Below, in pieces: positions 24,729 through 35,500 of a stretch of 64,000 nt of DNA. The stretch is from NCBI GenBank assembly GCA_023055505.1, contig JALIRH010000001.1, forward strand, positions 8,248,467 through 8,312,466. Direction: 5' to 3'. Made by a program: the position numbers and the translations under genes. The first letter of the stretch is position 1; every line of letters begins with the position of its first letter. A model generated the notes under the pieces. That model had not been told where the DNA came from, did no database searches, and saw nothing but the letters and a program-made list of their open reading frames with translations. Source of the stretch: Callipepla californica brunnescens (taxonomy: Eukaryota > Chordata > Aves > Galliformes > Odontophoridae).

Positions 24729-27700
24729 ACTAACTCCAGTCTTCAAGTCAAGTAGACAATCTTAGATGAATCAGCTCATTGTATGGTCTATGACATGATG
24801 GATTAATTGTATGGAAATACAAATTTTTATCTTATAGTGCTCAGTAATTTAATGATTATGTTACCATTCATTATTTGGTTCGGAACCTAGGTGCCCTAAT
24901 GCCTCAAAAAAATAAGCTTTGCATTCCTTTGGAGCAGGGAGATAAAGCATGACTGTCAGACATGAAGTGTTCTCACTGATGCTTTCAGCTTCTGCCACCT
25001 TCATTGCTGTTCATCAGTACTGTATGCAATAGTAATTCTACATATGAAGGGGATAACTCACAGAACAGAATATCACATTCCCAAAGCAAAGTTGACAATA
25101 CATCCTTGAGACATCAAAAGTGACAGAATTCAGCAGGGAACCTGTTAAGGGGGACAATTTCATAGCCAAGAGCACTGTTTCACATATCAGGAGATTAGTA
25201 TTGTCTGGAGATTAATAATCCTTATAAAATAATTTCCAGCAATGCAATTTAAAGTGGATATAAAATAGTGCAGAATTGTTTCTACATGATAAAACTGTAC
25301 ATGATTGCTTGTAATTAGCAAGGTCGGGAAGATAATTAAAAAAATGATGAGCTTATAAGGCATGTATCTCCAAGTTTACTTACAAATAACACTTGAGCTT
25401 TAAAATACATGTTTGTTTTGCATTATACATTACTTCAAAATGATGTAAGAAAAGAAAGCATGTAGTTGAAAATGTTCAAATCTCAAATTAAGAAGTCATT
25501 ACAAAGTAATGGGCTGTGTAAGGCAGAACTGTTATCACAATATCCTACAGGATAGAAAAAGCAGTAATTACAGAAAAAAATCAATAAGTGTTTCTCATGC
25601 CTTTCTGATCAAAAATGTAGCATGATATTAGAAACCTGTGAAATTCTGGGGCACCCATTTAATTCTACTTAGAACTAAATAATGGTTATGAAATCAGTCA
25701 TATTCTCAGCACTTGCACAAGTCTTCAGTCTCCTACTATGAATGTTTTTCTGATGGAATCTCAGGAGAAGAATTTTTCTGCCACACTTACATGGACAATA
25801 TGCTGAAAAGGAAAGAGTATCAAGTGGTGATGCACTTAAGTATTCAAACGTAAAAAGAAAATATTAAATTTAAACTTTTTTTTTTTTTTTTTTATGTTAC
25901 ACTGCAGGATTTAATCCTGCTATAATGTAAATGAATAAGTCCCCTGCATTCAGAGTGAATCCATGCGAATATGTAACAGTATGAGAGCCAAGTATAGAGG
26001 GTACAACTAGCTCTTGTTTTGCATTATAGCTATTAATGAAAACACAAACAACACTTTAATCACTGTTACTGAATTGAGGCTCTTCAGAACTGTCATTCAA
26101 CTCCAAACTGCTAATGGCCTAGGGTCTTCACAGATTTATACCAGATTACAATTTAGCTTAAAATAATTCTTTTTTGGAATGATTCTTTTTTCCCCTTTAC
26201 CCATAAAACTAACTATGGGAAACGGAGTTGGTTTTCACAATGGAGAGATCAAGGATCACATTCTAAATTTCAAGTCTCATTTAGGAACAAAATCTTGTTT
26301 TGTGATTTATTTATAGTTATATTATTTTGTATCTGGCATGGCAATGTAGAATATACATTGTAATTTACTTGCATTTATTCAGTAAATAAATATTTTAAAA
26401 ATTCAGTAAGCTGCGCAGTCATGGTATATTGACAAACCTAGTTCCAACTCTTCAAGAAGCTGATTTAGCTCAGCACACATAAGAAAGCTTATCTTGAATC
26501 ATATCCTTAAGCTGACGTCTTCTGGATAAGCCATTTAAAATGGGAATTAACTTCAAGTAACTCCATGCATGTTTTGTTCTATCAGGACTTATTTCTTCCT
26601 TGAGTCTTCCCCACACAAACACACTATGCCCAAATCAACTGACTGGAAGACATCAGACAAGTATTCCCCTATGCCACAAGTGGGAAAACTTCAGTCCACA
26701 GTTCAATTTGGGTAACACTGTGATATGAAGAATACATCTAATTGCTAACTGCTATAAGTACTAGAAATTACAGGCAGTAAAACCCATTAGGGGCTATTTA
26801 AGTAAGAACTCAGTGAAAACACTGTAAGTTGCCATAAATATATGAGTTCATTGCTTGTTAATCCATGTTTACTTTGGCTAAATTTGGAGGCACAAAAATT
26901 CTAACACTTTGGTAACAACTATAAATCATGTTCTACATATAATATTAAAATAAAATAAAATGTGACATTTCTAACATAGTCATTGAAAAAAATCCTTTTA
27001 AAAAGGATGTTAAAATTTAGACTAAGTTAAACACCTACTTAATTTCATTCATCTTTTATATTTCACCACATATCAGATGTTTTCTAGGAAATGGCCTAAG
27101 GAAGGAATAATAAATTTACCTATTGTCATATGAGAATAGCTCTTGGCAATGTCTCTTTCAGTAATTAAGATTTAACAGACACAGAATTCTTATCTGAGCA
27201 TAAGAAAAAGTACACCTGATCACCTTACCTGGTGAAATGCAATATATGCTTATATTTTCAACGCACTGCCTATTACAAGAATAAATCAGAATAAACTAAT
27301 GGCTAAAATGTTACTGCTGTCAACAGCATGCTAGTAATTTGCTTAGGTATAAATGCCTTCAAATTTACAAATTCTTCAAATAAGATTCTCAACATCACTA
27401 AATAACACAGGTCTATTTCTTAATCTTCCATTAAATGTTATATGTATCGTAATGTAGATCTATTTTGGGTGGGCTTCTTAATTAATTATGGTATTGTCTT
27501 TCAGCTTTATGTCTGGAACTAGATGAACACCAATTTTAGGAGCATTATTTTTATATCTGTTATGCATATTAACTTTGTTAGCAATTGTGAGTGTCCACAA
27601 CATGCAGCATTAAATGATAAGAACCTGATTGGGTTAGAAGCATCCACCTCAGAGTTCTCAAATCGTCGGAAGTTATTATGATAAAACAGAGTGATCTTCA

Positions 27701-28204
27701 GACCCAGTAATTTCTGCAGATAACACATTATGGTCATATCAATCTGCATCTTCACAAATAGCCTGGCTTTGAACTACAATACACACACTGAGAAAGTCAT
27801 GATGTTGATTACAATTCATTTAAAAGGTTGTGGATTTATAGGCCAGGAGAGACCACAGTAATCAAATAATCTCATCACTTGTGTACTACAGACAATGCAT
27901 TTACCCAGAAAATCTTACACCAGACTCAGATTTCTTCTGTCAGCTGTGGAGTAACTTCTAGAAAGGTGTCTAATAAAACTTGCAGATCAATACCAATTAT
28001 ACCATAGTGTGGCATGTAACTTTTAAACATATTCTGACTTACCTTCATGTTCACACCAGTATGATTGGGCTAATCAAAACATCATCTCTGCTAACCTATT
28101 ACATATTGCATTAACCTATTGACTTGCATACATAATTTGTTTTTTCCATGTGTGATGTACAACTCAGTGCTGGTGACATTCTAGGATACACTGGTCTAAT
28201 TCCT
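24729..28204. other. AT-rich DNA, no repeat or gene seen
   Basis: About 3.5 kb without a recognisable transposable element apart from an 18-nt T run near 25876-25893. A small perfect inverted repeat (ATCCTTTT with AAAAAGGAT) is at about 26992-27009. The low repeat content is noteworthy but no function can be assigned. Confidence 0.5.
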
Positions 28205-28206
28205 TT

Positions 28207-28237
<31 letters not shown>

Positions 28238-28246
28238 CATATACAT
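28205..28246. repeat. (TA)n/(CATATA)n microsatellite
   Basis: About ten TA units followed by four CATATA units. The open frames that cross it on both strands are artefacts of the repeat. Confidence 0.95.
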
Positions 28247-29261
28247 CTCGAAGTGACACTTTTTAATTCAATGCAAATGCATTCACAAAAATTAACATTC
28301 TCATCTTTCAACTTCCTAGATTACTTCGTATGTTTAAGGCAGATACACGGTCATTATTGACAAACAACATCTTCTCTTCATGTAAATCTGTTCTATTTTA
28401 TAAACCGTTCAATTCACAGTGCAAAAACTGGTAGATACTAAGTTCTTCATGTAATCAAACTGTAATCAACAAATGTTCTTGTTTAAACCTTGTGCATCTA
28501 CATTACACACAAATATCATAGTGCAGGTTATTGTGTTAGCTCTACTTGTGCAAAACATCTGAACTAAGCATTATAAAAAGAAACATACTTCTGCATGTTA
28601 TCTAAACAACCTGTAGCCACACTCACAGCTCTGTGGCCCTCAAATGAGGAAAAAAATAGGGAAAAAAATTTATTTGTTAAAGACTAAATTATTCCAGTGA
28701 GTAATTACTCAAAATTCAGCAGCGGTATAATTGAGAACCAACATAGGCTCACTGAATACTGAAAGTCTGGCAGGTCAGTGTTTCAAAATTCAAAAGAAGT
28801 GTTTATACTGTGGACAAATATGCAATTTATAATGGCAACATGACTTTTGTCCGTAAATCCTTTACGTATTTCCTGTACTTCTCTCCACCTATCATTAATA
28901 TTCTGTGAGAGTCTCAGATACTACACAGCGCTGGAAGAAAGTAATCAGCCATGCTTACAAATTTGTTCATCACGCTGTCATCCTCGTTGCTAATCCAATC
29001 TATATCAGTGCCATTGTACTTCCTATATCATTATATAAACTTTTGGGCCTGAGAGTAATTTTTAGCACCTGGGTCTTGGTATAAATGGCTCTCCCCACTA
29101 TTTTGGATTCAAAACTCCGAGATACAACATTTCCTTTTATCTTGCCAAACTTCTGTTCTCAATGGGAATTAATGTCTAATGCGTGATCTGATGAAAAACA
29201 AACAAACAAGCATATAGTCTTGTTTTTATCAGATGCATAAGCCCAGCTGGTTCAAGTTGTC
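28247..29261. other. Intergenic DNA, no gene seen
   Basis: AT-rich unique-looking sequence with a short AAAC repeat at about 29194-29208. Nothing else is recognised. Confidence 0.55.
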
Positions 29262-29365
29262 CATAGAACAGTACAGATTGGAAGAGACCTCAGGAGGTTT
29301 CTAGTTCAACTTGATACTCAAAGCAGGTTGAGATTTAAGGACGGCCAAGACTGCTCAGTTTACAA
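29262..29365 (-). mobile_element. CR1 LINE 3'-end stub, minus strand
   Basis: About 100 bp in the order CATAGAACAGTACAGATTGG, AAGAGACCTCAGGAGG, TCTAGTTCAACTTGATACTC, the reverse of a CR1 3' UTR. The element stops where the LTR at 29372 begins, so it was either truncated there originally or interrupted; I do not see a clear continuation beyond the LTR at 29869. Confidence 0.7.
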
Positions 29366-29371
29366 GGTCTT

Positions 29372-29868
29372 TGTTGTGGTTTAACCTAGCAGCAGCTCAA
29401 TACCACGTATCCATTCACTCATTACCCCCCAGCTGGGATGAGGGAGAGAACTGGAAACAAAATAGAATTCAGGATTTAAGATAACGGTTATTTACTAAAA
29501 AGAGAAAAATAAAAGCAAAATTCCAATGATTACAATATATAGCCACAAAACAATTACTTACCACCTGCTGCCTGATGCACAGCAACAATATGATTCCCTA
29601 TCAGTAATTAAAGGCCTCACCACCCCCCCCACCATGATGTCACACAACCCTTGAGCAGTGGCTGCCCCCAGCCTTCTGCATGATGCTGCATGGCATGGAA
29701 TATCCCCTGGGTTGATTCAGTCACCTGTACAGGCTCTGTCACGCCCCCTACTGCCATGCCATAAAAGGGGTGACTCTTCCTCACTGGCTGGGATTGGCTT
29801 GGCTGTTCTTCTGTTACTCCGCAGAAAAATGGTCTGCTATTAACATTATCTTAGACGAAACCGGCACA
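29372..29868 (-). mobile_element. Solo LTR of an avian endogenous retrovirus
   Basis: A 497-bp block with LTR-like ends, TGTGCCGGTTTCGTC at its 5' end and GGTTAAACCACAACA at its 3' end when read on the minus strand. On that strand it follows the order of a common avian ERV LTR as I remember it: a U3 with GGGATATTCCATGCCATGCA, a region with TATATATTGTAATCATTGG and an AGTAAATAA-type A-rich block, and a U5 containing TTCTCTCCCTCATCCCAGCT. The direct repeat expected at the insertion site is not convincing (GTCTT on the left and GTTTG on the right). No gag, pol or env sequence adjoins it, so it is a solo LTR left after recombination or a non-coding copy. A C8 run at 29624-29631 is part of it. Confidence 0.82.
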
Positions 29869-29930
29869 GTTTGAAAATTAAAGAGAATAGAGACTGTATA
29901 TCCTCACTGGGCATGTTTTCATTTTGAAAA

Positions 29931-30002
29931 TTCTATTGTTTCACCTGTTTCTATTGTTTCTATTTGTTTCTATTGTTTTATTTGTCTATTGTTTCGCCTG
30001 TT
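29931..30002. repeat. Degenerate 9-11 bp tandem repeat
   Basis: The motif TCTATTGTTT recurs about six times with small insertions and substitutions (TTTCACCTG and TTTCGCCTG variants bracket the array). It lies just outside the solo LTR. Confidence 0.75.
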
Positions 30003-30745
30003 GTCTCTCACCATGCAGCCATATCTTATCATGCAGTGTATTGACAGCTCTCCTCAAACTGATTCTGTCTGTAAACTTGACAGGAGTACACTCACTCTAG
30101 TTCATCACTAACAGTTGATTTTGTAGGTGTGAAAGAATGAAGCAAAGGTATAAAAAACCCAGCTTTCTAATTCTTTCTGCTCAGTTATCACAAGCATCCA
30201 ATAAAAATCCAACTATAGACAATTCGTATTTGCAGCTGGCAGTTCATTGTTATACATTGCACAGCCTGAATACATACTGTAAGATGAGCTACTGGAGTTC
30301 AGCATTTTTTTATATACCAGGACTGATGTGCAGAAAATTTATTTAAGTTTGGATATAAAATAGTAGTACTCCCTGAATTGTGGTATTTAGGGTAAAACAG
30401 GATTTTAATGCTCTTATATGTTGTCAGTACTCATAACCTAATACAACTGTGACTAGTAAACCAAGCTTATAAAAAGATTGAGTTGCTGCGCAGCAGTGAA
30501 GCTATTAATCCCTTAAACCGCATTTCACTGTACAACTTTCTAGGATTTGTTCATAGTATATCGCCATGTACAACAGCTGAAAATGTTGCCCTTGAAGTTA
30601 AAAGGAGATTTTTCTTTGAGTAGGGTTAATATTTTGCCTGCCAAATAAGAAATTTCACTAGAACTCCAACAGTGTAAAAAATCTACTTAAAGCATTTAAT
30701 TACTGAAGAAGTTCTTAATCTAGGGTTGGCATATTTAAATGGAAG
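30003..30745. other. Intergenic DNA, no gene seen
   Basis: AT-rich sequence between two retroviral repeats. No gene or repeat is recognised. Confidence 0.55.
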
Positions 30746-31187
30746 TGTCATGGTTTTATGATTTTTGTTGTATTGTTGATATTCCACATCATAACATCAT
30801 CTGTCAACCAAGGTGCCAGAATGAGCTGCATTTTAGTACCAATTGCTTCGGAAGCAGCTCAAACCCCCTCATACAGGGCTAAGATCTCCTTCTCAGTTGG
30901 AGTGTAGCACTCCCCAGACCCCCTGTACACCCGACTCCAGAAGAGTCCAGAAGAGAGATGGTCCCATGACCACAGAGAGTTTTTATATTTCCCTCTGGGT
31001 AGAAACACGTACAAATACAAAGCATCGCACAGTACTCTGGGGAATGTAGTTCTTCCCATCTTATGAGACAGGCATATCCATAACTACTGATGATCCACAG
31101 AGCTGGTACATTAACTCTCTAACTCCCAATACACTACATGATAATGTGAAATATCAACAATACAACAAAAATCATAAAATCATGACA
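30746..31187 (-). mobile_element. Composite non-autonomous retroviral element with long inverted ends
   Basis: A 442-bp block bounded by TG and CA. The first ~50 bp (TGTCATGGTTTTATGATTTT and on) and the reverse complement of the last ~50 bp (TGTCATGATTTTATGATTTT and on) are nearly identical, about 42 of the first 45 positions, giving unusually long terminal inverted repeats. Read on the minus strand, the right end looks like the start of an LTR U3, with ATTCCCCAGAGTACTGTGCG and then a TATA-like AAATATAAAAACT at about 30983-30996. After this come codons of a retroviral pol fragment, which run into an inverted copy of the LTR start. Flanking GGAAG and GGAGA may be an eroded target duplication. 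The structure fits a short, non-coding element mobilised in trans; related sequences are probably common in galliform genomes, but the family name was not verified. Confidence 0.78.
30859..31059 (-). pseudogene. Endogenous retrovirus pol fragment
   Basis: The minus-strand frame ends with GECYTPTEKEILALYEGV, a sequence typical of the pol region near the start of the RNase H domain of avian endogenous retroviruses (the 'YTPxEKEILA' block). An in-frame TGA follows, and about 20 further pol-like codons continue beyond it (AASEAIGTKMQLILAPWL) before the frame enters the inverted LTR end. Only about 40 residues are pol-like; the upstream part of the frame reads LTR-type non-coding DNA. It cannot encode an enzyme. 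Confidence 0.7.
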
Positions 31188-31918
31188 GGAGAGTACACTT
31201 TGTTCATCTTTGCTTTTCAGAGACTTAGCAATGAAGCTGTTGAACATTATTTTGAGAAAAGAACAGAATGACCAAAGTATTTATCATGCCTTCTTTGCAT
31301 CTAGTACTCAAAAAATTGAGATTGTTATTTTTTTCATCACTAACTTGCATACAAACAACTGATTGAAAAATACTACTTTTGCTGTTCTCCTTAAGCCAAT
31401 CATCATACCTGTCTTAAACTTTCTTCAGAGTTAAATGAACACTCATATTCTCAAAATAGACAGCTAATGTCAAGGGTAATATCATTGGTCTTTGTTGGTG
31501 TGAATATCCTATTGATGGCTTTAAAGCCTCTGGATGTGACCATATAGATGGCGAAATACAAATCTCACTCTTTGCTTTAATTCCAAAGTAATTTATGTAT
31601 GCATACAAAATTATTTAGTGCTCTTGGTAATTATTATTATCATGAAGACAGGCTGAGGCAAATCGATATTCCAGAGATATATGATCACAAACACCTACTA
31701 GCTGTTCAACATATATTTTGGAGAATTACCAGTGCATACAGAGATGTAAACTGAATCTACAAGGATAAGAATGCCACCACCATCTTTAAAACCATGTAGA
31801 GGATAGGGCATATTTTTGTAAATTTATTATGAATGTGTGACTTGCGCCAAAATTTTTAGTGCTTTCAGATTTAATGACATAATATATATGGTAGTGGTTC
31901 TTTCAATGGTTTACAGAC
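31188..31918. other. Unassigned DNA between two LTR-type repeats
   Basis: No retroviral coding sequence is seen between the element ending at 31187 and the LTR starting at 31919, so they are probably independent insertions. Sequence is AT-rich and unrecognised. Confidence 0.5.
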
Positions 31919-32408
31919 TGTTTTGGCCTGGTGCTGTGGCTAGTGTGGTAGGGGACCCACAGACCCACATCCCAGGAAAGGGGAAGGGGAGAAGGGAGAG
32001 GCCAGGGAGATGGGCCTAAAAAGAAAACTGATTTACTAAATAAGATACTGGAATGCTAAATAACACAATATAATAAAATATAATTGGAATTGAAGCTGAT
32101 AAATCAAAGAAAATGAGAGTGTCCGAAACCAAAAGTCTTACTCTAAAGCTGAAGGCGATATGACTAGGAAGTTTCCACTGCAGACAATGCAACAAAAAGA
32201 GGAAGACTTGGGACTTGTGTGCATATTTATCTTTCCCTCAGGTTTGAAAATGGGAATGTAAAGTCCTCTGGGGTATGTAGCACTTCTCTTCTGAGAACCA
32301 AGTACCTGAAAATTTGTCAGTTCATGGAACTGGAGCAATAACTCTTCAAATCTCAGTGCCTTACATGATGTTATGATGTGGAGTACTGATGAAAAAAATG
32401 ACAAAACA
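31919..32408 (-). mobile_element. Probable solo LTR, minus strand
   Basis: About 490 bp bounded by TG and CA. On the minus strand it shares the block CCACATCATAACATCAT with the inverted end of the 30746-31187 element, followed by GTAAGGCACTGAGATTTGAA and GTGCTACATACCCCAGAGGA, which parallel the U3 of that element. The 3' portion has TTAGTAAATCAGTTTTC, a possible polyadenylation region, and a C-rich U5 ending in CCAGGCCAAAACA. I do not see a target-site duplication, so the boundaries or the solo status may be wrong. Confidence 0.65.
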
Positions 32409-32519
32409 ATGATGGGTTCATACAGGAAAACTTAGGATGCTGTGAGATCTGGTACTTGTATGAATCCTCCATAGATCAGTTTCTGCAGCCCAAAAAGAAG
32501 AGGGGAATTATGCTTAAGA

Positions 32520-32565
32520 TTAGGGTTAGGGTTAGGGTTATGGTCAGGATTAGTGTTAGGGTTAG
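32520..32565 (+). repeat. Interstitial telomeric (TTAGGG)n repeat
   Basis: Seven hexamers in strict 6-bp register plus a partial one. The first three and the seventh are perfect TTAGGG; the fourth to sixth are TTATGG, TCAGGA and TTAGTG. This is the vertebrate telomere sequence at an internal site, in a 46-bp tract about 110 bp from the end of an LTR. Confidence 0.93.
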
Positions 32566-35500
32566 AAAGCTCACAATCATTTTTCTGCAAAATAGTCAGT
32601 ACTTTAGACATATTGCTTACATGTGTATTGCCAGAGACAATATGTTACAGGAGCAGCTGGAAGCAAAATCATGAAGGTATTGCACTGTGCTAGGCCTCTT
32701 GAAGCATAGTACAGCACTGTTGTGCTAAAAAGCAAGATGTAACTGATACAGCTGACCAGAAGGAAAGAGAAAGTAAACAGGAATTTTTGGTACATGTGCT
32801 TATAGTAAGATTTATTAATGGATCAATGGCTTCAACTGAAAAAAAAAAAAAAGCCAGCAAAAGCATTTAACAGTTTTTTATTTGATTGTTTGCTTCGTGA
32901 TTCACTATAGGTAAATAATAAAAAAAAAGGATAAAAAAGTATATTTATATAATTATTCAATATCATATCAATTTAGAAATTAAGAGGTCATAAGATTTGC
33001 AGGGGTTTATCACTTAAGTCTGTATTTCTAACGTTAGAAGAGCTGCCCCTTTTTAACAGTAACAATGCTGTATCTACATGCTGGCATGAGAACTCACATT
33101 GCAATTAACAAAATGCAGTTAGAATTTCTTTGAAATATTTTTCAAAACCTGGAAATCATATGAACTGTGATAACTGCATTAATCTAAATTACAATGTGGA
33201 GAGAATACCCGATGATTAATATAAACATGAAGATTCATTTGACTTCAATAATGCGTTAACAGTATTACAAGTTCCAAATAGAGCAAACAATGTCAGATAT
33301 TCTGCAGGTTGGAATACTAATTGCAGTTGCATCACGAGTCTTTTCTTTTTCTCCCTCCACATTAACCTTCCTACTACAGCAGACAGCCTGAATGCTGCAT
33401 GAAACATACCTGAATTAGCAGGACTGAGATAAACAAAAACTTTTTATTTTCATTTAAATCTAGGATTAACTATTTCTTTTTGAACCATGTCGCAGACAAC
33501 AAACGATGTTACAATCCTATAATTTTAGCGCTGTCTTGACTTGATGTAAGGCATGCAGAGAGATCAAAATATTGAAGGTAGGACTAATTATATGTACATA
33601 TTTTTTGTATCATTAAGCTTTAATAATGTTCTTAAATAGAACACGGACTGGATCTCTCTAAGCTAATTTTCCCCCTTTTTTTTTTTCCTAAGTAGGGGGT
33701 TAATGACTGTGGATGGACAAAAATGTCAAACTTATATGTTAATATTGGGATACATGCACACGTAATTTCCTAGTAACTTTCAAAGAAATAGATCTTTGAA
33801 ATCCACCTATTCATACTGTTGTGTCATGTAATGCAGGTGCAGCTTCTGTACTGGAGAAGTAAAACTAGAAAGTGAACCTAGTATCCTTCTTTTTTACCTT
33901 TACTTATTGAAGCAGGCTTTACTGGTCAGGAATTTCAGAGAGATAAAGGACCTTAATAGCTACAGCTCTGTATTTTCCTATTTAAAAAGAGATTACAGTG
34001 TACTAACATTTTAACTTAGAAAATGATTTAAATATGTTGATTATAAAAAGGAATTGTTAAAACATATCTTACTGTCATTTTAACTAAACTGTCATTTCAT
34101 TACTTCCCTTGAAAGCAACAGCACATTAGCAACTTGGTTTTCAGAGAAAAACATATCACATATTAAATCTTCATACATTCTAATTCTCATCTTCAGAAAT
34201 CACATGACCAATTGGTTATTTGAGGTAGTAGAACTACCAGCAGTAAGACTGAGGACTGCATTTTCACCTTCACTATTATCATTAACCTAATAATAATAAT
34301 AATAATAATAAAAGTAAATCACTGTATATGAGTTATAGGGTGCTCTGCATGCTACTTATCCATTTGTCCCACGTAGCTTTACATAAATGCGATGCAGATG
34401 ATTAAATGTGAGTAAGTAATTAACTTTCCCATTCTAATAAGTGGAATGGAACTGCTTTTTTGCAGATGTTTGGAGTTGTCTGCTTTATAATGAATCATTT
34501 TTTAGTAATATCTGAAGGTATGTGACAAACCTACTATGATTTTTTCTCCCTTACTCAGGTTCAAAAGACAACAGAAATTTTTGCAGGTAAACAAAATCTA
34601 AATATAAACACAAAAGGAGTCTAGGAGTCCCCAACAACATACTGAGGAATAAAAAATATGATTGCAGCAATGGAAAAATCCTCACACTATGTAGGCAAAC
34701 TTCAGTTAGTACATTTTTGCCACTATCTATCTCACTAGAATACAAAGTTCATTAAGACTGAAATGCTGAAAGCAGATGACCTAAGAAAAATCATTATCAA
34801 TTTTTCTTTTATTTCTCTAAATATTGTCTGTTGAAGATAAAATTCCCTTTAATGTAGGAGTCCTACATGAATATAAAGATCAAAAATAATTTCACTGAGG
34901 CTTGGTCATGCTGAATCAGATATGACCTTCATCTATCACAGCCCTTATATATGTGTTTGATTTGGAATAAGTAAATAATATCCCTGTGTTCAGGGGTACT
35001 GTTTACCCTATTAAACAAGTTTTCAAACCCTTTGTAGATTTGGATCTAAGTATTCAGAACACAGAATCTAAAGGATAAAACCAGGCAAAACCTTGCTACT
35101 TTTCCACAAACTTAACCTCTGCTCTATCAGCTGCTGGCCCAGGTAATGGAATGATCAATAGCTATTTAAAGTTTTAACCAGGTTAATCATTACATAGAAA
35201 CAAGTTGTAGATTAAGTGAAATGCCTTCTTGAGGTATGTGTCTGCACATTTCACACAGATAGAGATAAACCTTAAACAGTGGCATTTAAATTAGTGAACT
35301 TAAGTTGAGAATAAACAGTTCTGTAAGTGGAAATCTATTTCTTACACTTCCAACCCCTCCTCAAATTTGACAACAGTAAAGCTTATACTACAGGCTTATC
35401 ATACAGGCACTTTATTTTTTTCCACTTAGGAGATCTTTACACCAGTAATAACAGGTTCTACTTATGTAAATGACACATAAAAATTTCTTCTCAATTCCAT

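Noticed and set aside
28111..28360. Frames rich in Tyr-Ile and His-Ile on both strands
   Set aside because: They run through the TA/CATATA microsatellite.
30746..31187. Classic cut-and-paste DNA transposon
   Set aside because: The ends are inverted, but the interior is retroviral pol and LTR-like sequence with a TATA-type box, and no transposase-related sequence is present.
32520..32565. Telomeric repeats as evidence of a chromosome end
   Set aside because: The tract is 46 bp, partly degenerate and flanked on both sides by ordinary unique DNA.
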